NCBI RefSeq assembly: GCF_025398315.1
Contig: NZ_JAODOQ010000001.1
Location: 3,658,001 to 3,722,000, forward strand
DNA: 64,000 bases
DNA from: Shewanella phaeophyticola
GTDB lineage: Bacteria > Pseudomonadota > Gammaproteobacteria > Enterobacterales > Shewanellaceae
Direction of reading: 5' to 3'
A model generated the notes under the pieces. The model had not been told where the DNA came from. It did not search any database and saw only the letters and a program-made list of their open reading frames with translations. Below are positions 26,315 to 35,977 of the stretch, piece after piece. The translations under genes were made by a program, and so were the position numbers. The first letter of the stretch is position 1, and the number at the start of each line of letters is the position of its first letter.

Positions 26315-27501
26315 TATTTATCTTTAAGCATATTAAGCTTAGCTAAATAGTTGCGCTTACTGGCGGGCATGTCAGTTAACGCTATCGCCTGTTGTAAAAT
26401 ATCTTGTGCTTTTTTATGCTGCCCTAAACCCACGTGAGCGCGGGCAAGTGCATAGTATGCAGGATGAAAATACGGTGCACTGTCGATAAATTTTTCTAAA
26501 AATATCACGGTAGTTTTATAGTCTTTAAACTCGAGCGCTTCAATGCCCAAACTGTAATAGCTGTATGGATTACTCGACTCTATTGCTAACAAATGTTGAT
26601 TAATGTTCTGTGCTTCCGCGGTTCTATTTTGCAATTCCAACAACAAACGATAATTGCTTAAAACACTAATCGAATTTGTATTATTGGCTAAAGCGTAGCG
26701 ATACAGTTTTTCAGCCGTGTGCTCATCGCCTAAACGACGGTGAGTAATGGCCATCATATTGATTAATGCCTCGTAATCTGGGGCCAGCGTTAACCCTTTA
26801 TTCAGCAGTAAAAACGCTTGTTGATATTGTTTCTCAAGCATGGCATCTGCCGCTAAATTACGATAAAACATCGCTAAAAATTGTTTTTCCGATACGATTG
26901 CGCCCGTTCTATCAAAGCGATCTGGGAAATAATCAATCACCGTCGCCACGCCACCACTCAAAAAGTGCCCATCAGGTTTTTCATCGTACAAATATGTACG
27001 AACATGATCCGAGGTCACTAAAATATCAGACGTAATATTGGTCAATATTGGCGCGGCATGCACTACTTGAAACACCGTATGCACGTTAAGCTCTTTTGCT
27101 ACCGAATAGGTTAATAGTGCCAATGCCATACAATTACCAGACTGATTTTTCCAAGATTCTGTACTGGTATAATTTTGCCCTTCGTAATTAAAATTCATCA
27201 TTTTATGATTGATAAATTCGGCTACTTTTAATCGGTTTGGTAATGCTTTAATGCTGTCCCTCAATACAAAAGCCGCTAATTCATCTCGCTGCGATAAGGT
27301 TAAATACGTTAAGCTCGAAATGGCTGGTACGTCATTAACCTGCTCAGCTGACACTAGTGAATAATTAAACGAAGGCAAAGCCGTTGATTGTTGTTTTTTG
27401 GCAGGATGCAGTGAGCAAGCACTTAATAAACCCATCAGTAGGCACAACATGATATTGTGCCTACTGAATAGCAGATGACTTGATAAGGGCATTAACAACA
27501 T
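26314..27501 (-). CDS. Lipoprotein with transglutaminase-like and TPR domains
   Basis: A 395-residue predicted lipoprotein with lipobox LLSACSLHP. A transglutaminase-like segment follows (NYEGQNYTSTESWKNQSGNCMALALLTY, with the candidate catalytic Cys in GNCMA). The C-terminal half has about five TPR-like helical repeats (FLLLNKGLTLAPDYEALINM, SYYSLGIEALEFKDYKTTVI, AYYALARAHVGLGQHKKAQD). This combination occurs in marine gammaproteobacterial envelope proteins of unknown role. The start may be an internal ATG, such as the one giving MLCLLMGLLSACS. The stop codon abuts a MITE. Confidence 0.75.
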   Translation of the reverse strand: MLLMPLSSHLLFSRHNIMLCLLMGLLSACSLHPAKKQQSTALPSFNYSLVSAEQVNDVPAISSLTYLTLSQRDELAAFVLRDSIKALPNRLKVAEFINHKMMNFNYEGQNYTSTESWKNQSGNCMALALLTYSVAKELNVHTVFQVVHAAPILTNITSDILVTSDHVRTYLYDEKPDGHFLSGGVATVIDYFPDRFDRTGAIVSEKQFLAMFYRNLAADAMLEKQYQQAFLLLNKGLTLAPDYEALINMMAITHRRLGDEHTAEKLYRYALANNTNSISVLSNYRLLLELQNRTAEAQNINQHLLAIESSNPYSYYSLGIEALEFKDYKTTVIFLEKFIDSAPYFHPAYYALARAHVGLGQHKKAQDILQQAIALTDMPASKRNYLAKLNMLKDK

Positions 27502-27586
27502 TCCATGTAGTTGATTCGTTGCTCAAATATGCAACAGATATCCCTCTATGGCAAGGTTGTCTATCTTAGCCCCTATAAAAGCGGCT

Positions 27587-28801
27587 CTACGATTTTATGC
27601 TCATTAAAATATCTAACGCGCGTAAACGATGTTCATTGCTGTATAAATCGTTAGTGAACATCACCTCATCCACGCCAAGCTGTTCAACAAACACCTCTAA
27701 ACGATGCTTAATGGTCGCAGAGCCGCCGCAAATAGATAAGCTTAAGAAACTATCGACATAGCTTTTTTCTTGCTCACTCCACAACCCATCCATACTATCG
27801 ACAGGCGGTTTTAGCCACATTTCTTGACCACGAATAAGCGCTAAAATGCGTTGTTTTGATGTGGTGCTAAGGTATTGCGCTTCAGCATCGGTAGGCGCTG
27901 CCACTAACGGTAGCCCAACCATCACATAAGGTTTGCCGAGCACTGCCGACGGGACAAACTCACGGCGATATAACGCAATAGCCTCAGATAAAAACCGTGG
28001 TGCAAAATGACCCGCAAACACATACGGCAAACCACGTTGAGCCGCGAGTTGCGCACTGAATAAACTTGAGCCTAATAAACCTCAGCTCTGGATAACAAAC
28101 GCCTTTCAAGCAGTCCTTTGCCTTCCTCACTGCGTTGAATTAACTTGCAATAGGCTAGCTATTGACGCGTTAATTCGCCTTGTTAGCAAAACAAATCACA
28201 AGCTTGACAGTGGATTTTAGTCAATCTATTGATTTATATCATTATCAATACATCTCTTATCCAGAGTTGAGGTTAATAACCAAATCGGCACATTGGTATT
28301 TTCGCCCGGAATAGCTCTTACCGCTTTAGCTTGCCCTATTTGGCGGGCTTCACGTGAGCCAAGCAATGATTGCAGCTCACTGACTTCATTCGGAAAATGC
28401 TCCGCCCGCTGGGTATCACGATTAAGCGCTAAGCTGGTTACCGGATCACTGCCCGGCGCACGGCCTAGGCCTAAATCAATTCGGCCTGGATACAAACTGG
28501 CTAGGGTGCCAAATTGCTCTGCCACCACCAGCGGTGCATGATTAGGCAACATAATGCCACCCGCGCCCACTCTAATGCGCTCAGTGCCACCCGCAATATA
28601 ACCGATTAAAATCGATGTTGCAGAGCAAATAATGCCCGGCATATTGTGGTGTTCGGCTAACCAAAACCGATTCACCCCTACACGCTCAGCATATTGAGCA
28701 TAAGCTAAACTTCCTTTTAGGGTATCGGTGATGGTCGAGTCTTCGCGCATTGGCGCAAGTTCAAGTAACGAAAAAGGAATATCTGCCAATATTGACATCA
28801 T
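27587..28801 (-). pseudogene. Luciferase-like (LLM class) flavin monooxygenase disrupted by a MITE
   Basis: The N-terminal part (28226-28801) reads FSLLELAPMRED, RFWLAEHHNM, RVGAGGIMLPNHAPLVVAEQ and DLGLGRAPGSDP. The C-terminal part (27587-28072) continues LLGSSLFSAQLAAQRGLPYVF to the end. Between them lies a 195-bp MITE with a TAATAA duplication. Removing element plus one duplication gives PIW-LLGSSL with no frame change. The intact protein would be about 338 residues, an FMN- or F420-type LLM oxidoreductase of the YhbW-like group. As it stands the product is truncated with a short MITE-encoded tail, so function is probably lost. Confidence 0.9.
28079..28273. mobile_element. MITE family 2, copy B (195 bp), inside an oxidoreductase gene
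   Basis: Terminal repeats ACCTCAGCTCTGGATAA and TTATCCAGAGTTGAGGT, with a 6-bp direct duplication TAATAA at 28073-28078 and 28274-28279. It has no ORF of its own. It is related to copy A by its TIRs and interior blocks. Confidence 0.92.
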
Positions 28802-28830
28802 GGCTCCTTATTTGAGGAATAAATACCAGC

Positions 28831-29355
28831 TTAAAAAGCTTGTAGCATCTCGGGAGTGAATTCGTCGGTGTCAACTGTAAAACCTGCGGCTTCAATCGCT
28901 TGTTGTAGTTTATCCAGTTCATTATTGACGTTTGACATGGTTAAGGTGTTGTTATCTAACTCGTAAACTATCGCTAAACTTTGATAATAAAAACTCAATA
29001 TCACCAAAGCATCACGATTATTGTCTTTGGCCGCTTGTTGTACCGCTTTGAGTTTACGGAAAATTTTGTTTTGCAGCTGCTTAAGTTGCCACACGTAATA
29101 CACTTCATAAAACTTGGGCTTTTCACGCAAGTTACGCACCAGCAGGCTGCACACCATTAATGCCAAAATAACCCCAGTAAAATTAAGATGAAAATTCCCA
29201 GTAGACTCGGCACCAGGTAATGGCTTAACGCCAAAGAAATAAATCATTAACTGACCAAACACCAACGACAATATGGCCAGTATCACCACTAAGCCAATCT
29301 GCACCTGATTGTTAACCGAACGGTACTGGCTTTTATCTATTTTAACTAACTTCAT
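28831..29355 (-). CDS. DUF3087-like membrane protein
   Basis: I start at ATG 29355 (MKLVKIDKSQYRSVNNQVQI), where GAGTAGAGTG precedes the codon. The 174-residue product has two transmembrane segments (about 20-42 and 58-76) followed by a long cytosolic helical region (KQLQNKIFRKLKAVQQAAKD...). This matches DUF3087, found in Shewanella and relatives and of unknown function. It lies upstream of the disrupted oxidoreductase on the same strand. Confidence 0.75.
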   Translation of the reverse strand: MKLVKIDKSQYRSVNNQVQIGLVVILAILSLVFGQLMIYFFGVKPLPGAESTGNFHLNFTGVILALMVCSLLVRNLREKPKFYEVYYVWQLKQLQNKIFRKLKAVQQAAKDNNRDALVILSFYYQSLAIVYELDNNTLTMSNVNNELDKLQQAIEAAGFTVDTDEFTPEMLQAF

Positions 29356-29456
29356 CACTCTACTCGCCAAAACACACAACAAATTAATGCATAGCTTAAC
29401 GCGCCCTAATGGGAGAACAAAAGAGTAAATCGCTTTATATCAGAATAAAAAGACAC

Positions 29457-29488
29457 AAGCCCTTAAATCATCAATCATTTAAGGGCTT
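29457..29488. terminator. Intrinsic terminator
   Basis: AAGCCCTTAAAT and ATTTAAGGGCTT form a 12-bp stem in the 190-base gap between the SDR and DUF3087 genes. It probably ends the SDR transcript on the minus strand. Confidence 0.75.
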
Positions 29489-29545
29489 ACAGTAATTACT
29501 ACAATGAGCTTATCAATCGACTTGTAACCCGATTAAAGGTTTAAC

Positions 29546-30313
29546 TTAATTACGGCCAGCCATTACGCCGCCATCAACATCCCAAATTGCGCCTGTCACC
29601 CAGCCCGCTTGTGAAGACAATAAAAACGTTACGCTGTTTGCAACATCAACAGGACTACCAATGCGGCCGATAGGGTGGAATCCATTAAAGCCTGCCAATG
29701 CGCTTTCAACATCTTTTGGCTCAATAAAGGCTTCATAAATTGGGGTGTGCACTACCGCTGGTGACACGGCATTCACGCGAATATTATGCTCCGCTAATTC
29801 CATTGCCATATGCTGAGTCAGTGCATGTAAACCGGCTTTTGCCATAGAATACGCACTTGATGGTGTGGCTTTAATTGCTTGCTTAGCCCACATAGAGCCA
29901 ATATTAACAATGCTGCCACCGCCATGCTTAATCATGTTTTTGGCGACAGCTTGCGAAATCACAAAAATCGCTTTGTTAAGCTCCATGTAAATGTCGTAAT
30001 CACTCAATTGATGATCTAGAAATGGCTTAGGATTAAAGTAACCTGCCGCATTGACTAAATGATCGATACCGCTCTCCATTGCATCAATCATCTCAACCAC
30101 ACGTTGCAGATCTTGCGCATTGTATAAGTTTGCTTGAACGCCACTGACTTTGCCTAGTATTGACAATTGATCAACCGCTGCGTCGAGCTTTTGAGCATTG
30201 TTACCCACGATAATGGTAGCGACACCTTGAGTAATTAATTGCTTAGCGGTTTCAAAACCAATACCACTACTGCCACCAATAATTAATGCCGTTTTTGGGG
30301 TTAAAGTTGTCAT
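29546..30313 (-). CDS. Short-chain dehydrogenase/reductase (SDR)
   Basis: A 255-residue classical SDR. The nucleotide-binding motif [14 protein letters not shown] is at the N-terminus, with VNAAGYF (NAG-like) and the catalytic Ser-Tyr-Lys region (NIGSMW..., YSMAKAG). The C-terminal GAIWDVDGG is typical of SDRs. The substrate is not identifiable. It is divergent from an HxlR-type regulator 105 bases away, which probably controls it. Confidence 0.9.
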   Translation of the reverse strand: MTTLTPKTALIIGGSSGIGFETAKQLITQGVATIIVGNNAQKLDAAVDQLSILGKVSGVQANLYNAQDLQRVVEMIDAMESGIDHLVNAAGYFNPKPFLDHQLSDYDIYMELNKAIFVISQAVAKNMIKHGGGSIVNIGSMWAKQAIKATPSSAYSMAKAGLHALTQHMAMELAEHNIRVNAVSPAVVHTPIYEAFIEPKDVESALAGFNGFHPIGRIGSPVDVANSVTFLLSSQAGWVTGAIWDVDGGVMAGRN

Positions 30314-30395
30314 TTGTTCACACCTAATTTACGAGTAAGTGTGATAAGCTTATTGATAAACTATCCGATTGAATAGTAAGTACAATTTAGTTCCA

Positions 30396-30413
30396 TAGGT
30401 ACTTTTAGGTACA
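30396..30413. promoter_or_regulatory. Repeat operator candidate between SDR and HxlR genes
   Basis: TAGGTAC-TTT-TAGGTAC is a short direct repeat, with a further AGTAC at 30379. It ends six bases before the HxlR start codon. It is a plausible binding site for the HxlR protein on the shared divergent promoter. Confidence 0.45.
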
Positions 30414-30418
30414 TATTG

Positions 30419-30754
30419 ATGAATACAAAAGAAAAATTATTTGCACGAAAGTCTGCACCCGAAAAGTCAGCCAGAATGGTCGAAACGATTTACGGCTGCA
30501 AATGGTCGTTAACGGTATATCAGTTACTCGCTAATAATATTAATCGTCCCGGTGAGATGGTTAAATCGGTTGATGGACTCAGCACTAAAGTACTGAATCA
30601 GTGTTTAAAGAAAAACATTGAATTTGGTATTTTGAATAAAATTAACTATCCCGAAATTCCGCCAAGGGTAGAGTATGAGGTGACAGAGTTTGGTCAAAAA
30701 TTCATGCGGATTTTAGACGACATTGAAAAGCTGCAAAATGAAATTGATGCTTAG
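30419..30754 (+). CDS. HxlR-family winged-helix regulator
   Basis: A 111-residue protein with the HxlR pattern: MVETIYGCKWSLTVYQLLAN, LSTKVLNQCLKKNIEFGILN and YEVTEFGQKFM. It lacks a helical ligand domain, as expected for HxlR dimers. I start at ATG 30419 rather than the TTG three bases earlier. Divergence from the SDR gene and repeat motifs in between suggest it regulates that gene and itself, often in response to reactive electrophiles in this family. Confidence 0.83.
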   Translation: MNTKEKLFARKSAPEKSARMVETIYGCKWSLTVYQLLANNINRPGEMVKSVDGLSTKVLNQCLKKNIEFGILNKINYPEIPPRVEYEVTEFGQKFMRILDDIEKLQNEIDA

Positions 30755-30799
30755 CCCCCAGGCTAAGCACCATTAGTTGAGTTCAAGTTAATTAACCTA

Positions 30800-32263
30800 T
30801 TAAGTTTCAGATGTGTCACTGGCGGCATTAAGCCATACAAACTCTGGCAATGCGGTTAAATCTAAACAATCTCCTCGTTGAGCAATGGCACTACTTTTGG
30901 GTTGAGTTGCCTCATCTTGATTAAGCGCTTCCATTAACACTTGCTGTGACTCGGGCTCACCATGCACCAATATAATGGCAGGTGAATCTTCAAAGTGATG
31001 ATACCAACGCAACAGCTCAGCTTGGTCTGCATGGGCAGACAAACCGCCTACGGTGTGAATACTCGCAGCCACTTTGACACTTTGCCCATGAATGGTCAGC
31101 TCTTCTGCGCCATCCACCAATAAGCGCCCCGGAGTGCCTAACGCTTGATAACCACAAATAATAATGTTGGCTTCTTTACGCCATAAATTATGCACAAAAT
31201 GGTTACGAATTCGGCCACCATTACACATGCCGCTGCCCGCAATCACAATTAACCCTTCGTGAATGTCGTTAAGCGCTATCGACTCTTCTGTGCTGCTTAT
31301 AAACTCAGCACACGATAGTAATGGATGTTTGCCGGGCGACATCCGAGTAAAGCGCTTAAAGTCATCGTCCAGTATGGGGTAATTGTTGACGTAAACCTCA
31401 GTAGCTTTAATCGCCATTGGGCTGTCTAAACAAATACGCCAACCTGATAAGTCCCACTCTTTGGCATATAAATGGAACAAATACAGTAACTCTTGCGCAC
31501 GACCCACTGAAAAAGCGGGGATTAAAATATTGCCACGACTTTGGTTAATGGTCGCTTTAAATATCGATTTAAGCTCCACCAGTGTTTCATGCCAGCTGCG
31601 GTGTAAACGGTTGCCGTAGGTGCTTTCCATTAGCACTAAATCGGCTTTGTCGATAAAGGTTGGATCATCTAAAATAGGCATACCTGCACGGCCTAAGTCA
31701 CCGCTAAAGACCAATTTTTTCTGTTCAGGCTGCTGTCCCAGCCACAACTCAACTATCGCCGAACCGAGAATATGTCCCGCATCCGACAACCGGATTTCAA
31801 TTGAATCGGCAATTTGAACCCGCTGGTCATAATCAACCACCACAAACTGAGCCATGACCTGATTTACCTCTTCTTCGGTAAATAATGGTTCGAGCGCTTC
31901 TAAATCATGTTTAGCCCGTTTTTTGTTTTTTCTGTCGGTGTCTCGCTCTTGCAACATGGCCGCGTCACGCAACATGATGCTACATAGCTGTGCGGTTGCA
32001 CGTTGGGTGTAAATAGAGCCAGTAAACCCTTGCTTAATTAAATAAGGTAATCGACCAGAATGGTCAATGTGAGCATGGCTTAATACGACGGCATGGATCT
32101 GTTCTGCATGGAAAGGAAAAGGATCATGATTGCGCAATTCATCGGCTTTGCCACCTTGAATTAATCCACAATCTAATAGTACCTGCTTGCCATCAACCGT
32201 GAGTAAATGGCATGAACCAGTAACCTCTTCTGTCGCTCCAAAAAACTGTAAAGTCATTTGCAT
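30800..32263 (-). CDS. MBL-fold beta-CASP ribonuclease-like protein (RNA specificity domain)
   Basis: A 487-residue protein with the metallo-beta-lactamase core (GATEEVTGSCHLL, LSHAHIDHSGRLPYL, SDAGHILGSA, VFSGDLGR). A beta-CASP insertion (LMESTYGNRLH, IPAFSVGRAQELLY) and a C-terminal SGMCNGGRIRNHF, TVGGLSAHADQ and ILVHGEP follow. These are the CPSF73/YSH1-like motifs of RNA-processing nucleases. All zinc ligands appear present. Bacterial members are widespread, and their targets are mostly unknown. The start has AAAGGTG at good spacing. Confidence 0.9.
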   Translation of the reverse strand: MQMTLQFFGATEEVTGSCHLLTVDGKQVLLDCGLIQGGKADELRNHDPFPFHAEQIHAVVLSHAHIDHSGRLPYLIKQGFTGSIYTQRATAQLCSIMLRDAAMLQERDTDRKNKKRAKHDLEALEPLFTEEEVNQVMAQFVVVDYDQRVQIADSIEIRLSDAGHILGSAIVELWLGQQPEQKKLVFSGDLGRAGMPILDDPTFIDKADLVLMESTYGNRLHRSWHETLVELKSIFKATINQSRGNILIPAFSVGRAQELLYLFHLYAKEWDLSGWRICLDSPMAIKATEVYVNNYPILDDDFKRFTRMSPGKHPLLSCAEFISSTEESIALNDIHEGLIVIAGSGMCNGGRIRNHFVHNLWRKEANIIICGYQALGTPGRLLVDGAEELTIHGQSVKVAASIHTVGGLSAHADQAELLRWYHHFEDSPAIILVHGEPESQQVLMEALNQDEATQPKSSAIAQRGDCLDLTALPEFVWLNAASDTSET

Positions 32264-32617
32264 AAAATCACCTTTAACGTATTGAGCTATAAATTAAGCG
32301 TATGCCATTTTCAGAATAAAATAGCGATCCACATCAAATAAACCTCCAAAAAACGCCTCCATCTTAACAAGCAAATAAAAATTCACATTTAATGCATATA
32401 TAACCAGCGATTAACATTTGCTTACACGTGTTAACCAGCTGTTAACAGTGTTTTTTTATAAGTCATTGATGAATGCATTTTTTGAACAATATCGCCTTTT
32501 TTTAGTATATTTCACTATGTAAATTGACAATGTATTTGCTACTCTCCATCGCCTCAATGGACAGATATATTAATGGACTAAACAGTGCTTACTCAAACAA
32601 CAAGACAAGAGATGAAA
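32264..32617. promoter_or_regulatory. AT-rich promoter region of the porin gene
   Basis: A 354-base interval between divergent MBL and porin genes. It contains no ORF of note. The AT-rich stretch 32400-32580 fits a strong, regulated porin promoter, but I cannot name a specific site. Confidence 0.4.
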
Positions 32618-33826
32618 ATGAACAAGACGTTAGTAGCAGCATTAGTTTCAGCATTGCTAATTACACCTTCGGTTTCAGCTACCGAAATTTTTAAAGATGA
32701 TGTGAATGCCGTTCAAATTGGTGGTTTTGTTGACGCTCGTGTGATCAACACTCAAGGTGAAACTGAAGTGGTTAACGGCGCATCACGCATTAATTTTGGC
32801 TTTGAACGTCAGCTACAAGATGGCTGGAAAGCGTATGCAAAGTTAGAGTGGGGTGTTAACCCGGTTGGCAGTACTGACATTGTTTACAACAACCGTTTTG
32901 AGTCGATTCAAGATGAGTTTTTTTACAACCGCTTAGGTTATGCCGGTCTTGCACATGACACCTACGGTAGCCTCACGATTGGCAAGCAATGGGGTGCTTG
33001 GTATGACGTGGTATATGGCACAAATTATGGTTTTGTTTGGGACGGTAACACTGCTGGTGTATACACTTATAACAAAGATGACGGCGCAGTAAACGGTGTG
33101 GGTCGCGGTGACAAAACCGTGCAATACCGTAACAGTGTTGGCGATGTAAGCTTTGCCGTACAAGTGCAGTTAAAAAACAGCGAGTTTTATACTTGCGACT
33201 ATGAAGATATTACCCAAGATGATTGTGAAGCGTTATGGGAGTCAGGTTCAGCAGAAGCACAGCAGGTTGAATATAACTACACTTACGGTGGCTCGGTGAC
33301 TTACCAAGCAACTGACAAGCTTGCGTTAGCCGCAGGTGTTAACTATGGCGAGTTTGATGTTGAATTTGGTAACGGCACTAACTCTACCGCAGAAGACATC
33401 ATTTATGGTGTAGGGGTGACCTGGGGTAACTTCGATCAGTATGGATTTTATGGTTCGGCAAACATCAACAAAAACGAAAACCACGACACTGACAACATTG
33501 GTCGCTTAATTGATGAAGCCGTTGGTGTTGAGTCGTTATTCTCGTACATGTTTGAAAACAACATTCGTACCTTTGTGTCTTACAACATCTTAGATGCTGG
33601 CGATGATTATGTGATTCAACCTAACTACAACGCAGATCCTGATGACGTATTTAAACGCCAGTTTGTGGTTGTAGGTTTACACTATGTGTTTAACCCTGAA
33701 ACGGTTGTTTATCTAGAAGCTCGCCGTGATTACAGTGACTTCACTAGCAACGACAAAGACCAACAAGCTAGAATGGAACTGTCTGAAGACGACGGCGTAG
33801 CCATTGGTATTCGTTACACTCTTTAA
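32618..33826 (+). CDS. General outer-membrane porin (Gram-negative type)
   Basis: Starting at ATG 32618 (AAGAG upstream at proper spacing) the product is 402 residues. It has the signal peptide MNKTLVAALVSALLITPSVS and a 16-strand-like porin body: VQIGGFVDARV, WKAYAKLEWG, NRLGYAGL and GSLTIGKQWG, the last typical of OmpC/OmpF-like eyelet strands. It has a short cysteine pair (YTCDYEDITQDDCE), probably a loop disulfide. The last residues read AIGIRYTL; the terminal residue is Leu rather than the usual Phe. A strong terminator follows. Confidence 0.88.
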   Translation: MNKTLVAALVSALLITPSVSATEIFKDDVNAVQIGGFVDARVINTQGETEVVNGASRINFGFERQLQDGWKAYAKLEWGVNPVGSTDIVYNNRFESIQDEFFYNRLGYAGLAHDTYGSLTIGKQWGAWYDVVYGTNYGFVWDGNTAGVYTYNKDDGAVNGVGRGDKTVQYRNSVGDVSFAVQVQLKNSEFYTCDYEDITQDDCEALWESGSAEAQQVEYNYTYGGSVTYQATDKLALAAGVNYGEFDVEFGNGTNSTAEDIIYGVGVTWGNFDQYGFYGSANINKNENHDTDNIGRLIDEAVGVESLFSYMFENNIRTFVSYNILDAGDDYVIQPNYNADPDDVFKRQFVVVGLHYVFNPETVVYLEARRDYSDFTSNDKDQQARMELSEDDGVAIGIRYTL

Positions 33827-33877
33827 TGTGACGCAAACTGAATGATATGACTTAGGTTTTATCGTTTAACTGCAAAT

Positions 33878-33911
33878 TAAAAAAGGTTCGACAGCGATGT
33901 CGAACCTTTTT
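33878..33911 (+). terminator. Intrinsic terminator of the porin gene
   Basis: AAAAAGGTTCGACA and TGTCGAACCTTTTTT flank a short loop. Confidence 0.92.
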
Positions 33912-33964
33912 TATTGGGATGAGTCTTGCGAAAGGCTCATCCCAGATAACTCAAGCAAAGCCAG

Positions 33965-34474
33965 TTAAGCAACCGTTGGCTCATCAACAATAGTGACTTT
34001 TTCAACCACGATTGGCTCGCGCGGCACATCTTCATGGCCAGCAATAGTGGTGGTTTTTACCCGCTCAATTTGCTGAATCACATCCATCCCGGCGGTCACT
34101 TTGGCAAATACCGCATAACCCCAACCGGCATTGGTTGTGCCTGTATGGTCTAAAAAGTCATTATTGGCCACGTTAATAAAAAACTGCCCAGTTGCTGAAT
34201 GTGGCGCATCTGTACGCGCCATCGCTAAAGTGCCGATAAGATTCTTTAAGCCTTTATTCGCTTCATTGGCAATCGGGTCGCGGGTTGGCTTTTCTTTCAT
34301 TTTGGCGGTTAAGCCACCGCCCTGCACCATAAAGCCTTTAATCACCCGATGAAAAATCGTGCCTTCATAAAAGCCATCCTGACAATATTTTAAAAAGTTT
34401 TTTGAGGTAACCGGTGCACGCTCCATGTCCAGTTCTACAGTAAAATCGCCAAGGTTGGTGCTAAAAATAATCAT
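33965..34474 (-). CDS. ppiB: Cyclophilin-type peptidyl-prolyl isomerase
   Basis: A 169-residue cytosolic cyclophilin with FHRVIKGFMVQGGG, the PPIase signature around the catalytic Arg. GQFFINVANNDFLDHT and GWGYAVFAKVTAGMDVI also fit. There is no signal peptide, so it is the PpiB type rather than PpiA. It assists folding by proline isomerisation. It is monocistronic, with about 70 bases to the next gene. Confidence 0.92.
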   Translation of the reverse strand: MIIFSTNLGDFTVELDMERAPVTSKNFLKYCQDGFYEGTIFHRVIKGFMVQGGGLTAKMKEKPTRDPIANEANKGLKNLIGTLAMARTDAPHSATGQFFINVANNDFLDHTGTTNAGWGYAVFAKVTAGMDVIQQIERVKTTTIAGHEDVPREPIVVEKVTIVDEPTVA

Positions 34475-34543
34475 AAAATGCCCACAAGGTTAAAACAATA
34501 ATAGCGACCATTATAGTCGCTATTTTATCTGCCTAGTTTTAGT

Positions 34544-35887
34544 TTATTGGCTAGCTTGGTTAAATAAATCCATTGCAGTACGTGTCATTGCACGTACACC
34601 CGTACGAATAGTTAAGGGGTAATCTGGCGCAAACTGGCTTGAATGCAAAGATGGCAGTGCATCACCCGAGTCAATACTGGCTTGATACTGCTTAGGATCA
34701 ACGCCGCCAAGCCAAAACAATGTAATGGGGCGTTTTTCTGGGGTGAGGCCATACAAACCAAAGTCTTCACCCGCCATCACAGGTGGAGCAATAAGCACAT
34801 TGTCACTGCCAAGCTCAGCCTCAATACTGGCTTTAACCTTAGCGGCTAATATTGGATCATTGTACGTTGATGGAATAGTTTCATCGTCATGCACATACAC
34901 CACTGGCGCTAACTCGTCAGGCAAGCCAGCACTCATAGCAATACCGGCGGTGATGCGTTTAATCGCCTCGATTTGCTGCTCGCGCACTTCAGGGTTATAT
35001 GAGCGCAAGGTAAGCTGTAGCTTTACTTCGTCTGAAATAATATTGTGTTTTGAACCACCATGAATCGACCCCACCGTGATCACATTGGGCTCTAACGGCG
35101 ACACTTCGCGGCTCACTATGGTTTGTAATGCCAGTACTGTGCGCGCAGCAAGCACAACAGGGTCAACCGTGGCATGCGGATAAGCCCCATGGCCGCCTTT
35201 ACCTTTAATGCTAATATCAACCGAGTCGACATTCGCTAATGCATAACCGCTTACAGTACCAACCTTGCCTGCTGAAATTGACGCACTCACATGCAACCCA
35301 ATGATGCTGTCGGGCGTGGGGAACTGGCTAAACAAACCTTGTTTAAGCATGGCTTTAGCGCCACCGCCCACCTCTTCAGCCGGTTGGGCAACCATCATTA
35401 ACGTGCCCTGCCAATCAGCTTTGTGCTTAACCAATTGTTCTGCGGTGCCAATAAGGTTTGTCATATGAATATCGTGACCACAGCCATGCATAATGCCCAC
35501 GGTATTATTGTTAGCATCGACTGTGGTGACTTTTGAGGCATAGTCTTTTCCGGTTTGTTCAATAATGGGTAAACCGTCAATGTCGGCGCGGATCATCACC
35601 ACTGGCCCCTCGCCATTTTGCAATATGCCTACCACACCATAACCGCCAAAATTAGCCGTCACCTCAAAGCCAAGTTGCTTAAGCTCTGCGGCCATACGTT
35701 CGCTGGTGGCTTTTTCTTGATACGACAGTTCAGGATGTTGGTGTAAATGCAGGTAAAGCTTTTCAAGCTTAGGTAAGGCTTGAGTTACTGACTGATCTAG
35801 CTTGGTATCAGCCACAGCATTCAATGACAGTGTCGAAGCAGTAAGCGCAAGCGCCAATAAGGGATAAGCAAGACGTAGGCGGGTCAT
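34544..35887 (-). CDS. Exported M20-family amidohydrolase/peptidase
   Basis: A 447-residue protein with a signal peptide (LALALTASTLSLNAVA). It has the M20D amidohydrolase pattern: LHQHPELSYQEKATSERMA, GIMHGCGHDIHM, AQPAEEVGGGAKAM, KGGHGAYPHATVDPV and MAGEDFGLY. The metal-binding Cys, His, Glu residues are present. Members hydrolyse N-acyl amino acids or hippurate-like amides; periplasmic location is inferred from the signal. Confidence 0.88.
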   Translation of the reverse strand: MTRLRLAYPLLALALTASTLSLNAVADTKLDQSVTQALPKLEKLYLHLHQHPELSYQEKATSERMAAELKQLGFEVTANFGGYGVVGILQNGEGPVVMIRADIDGLPIIEQTGKDYASKVTTVDANNNTVGIMHGCGHDIHMTNLIGTAEQLVKHKADWQGTLMMVAQPAEEVGGGAKAMLKQGLFSQFPTPDSIIGLHVSASISAGKVGTVSGYALANVDSVDISIKGKGGHGAYPHATVDPVVLAARTVLALQTIVSREVSPLEPNVITVGSIHGGSKHNIISDEVKLQLTLRSYNPEVREQQIEAIKRITAGIAMSAGLPDELAPVVYVHDDETIPSTYNDPILAAKVKASIEAELGSDNVLIAPPVMAGEDFGLYGLTPEKRPITLFWLGGVDPKQYQASIDSGDALPSLHSSQFAPDYPLTIRTGVRAMTRTAMDLFNQASQ

Positions 35888-35977
35888 ATTATTATTCTTA
35901 AATGTCGGGAATTGAATATGTTAACCTAGCGTTTTAACGACATCATTGCCAATACATAAGAAAAATAAGGGAAACCA

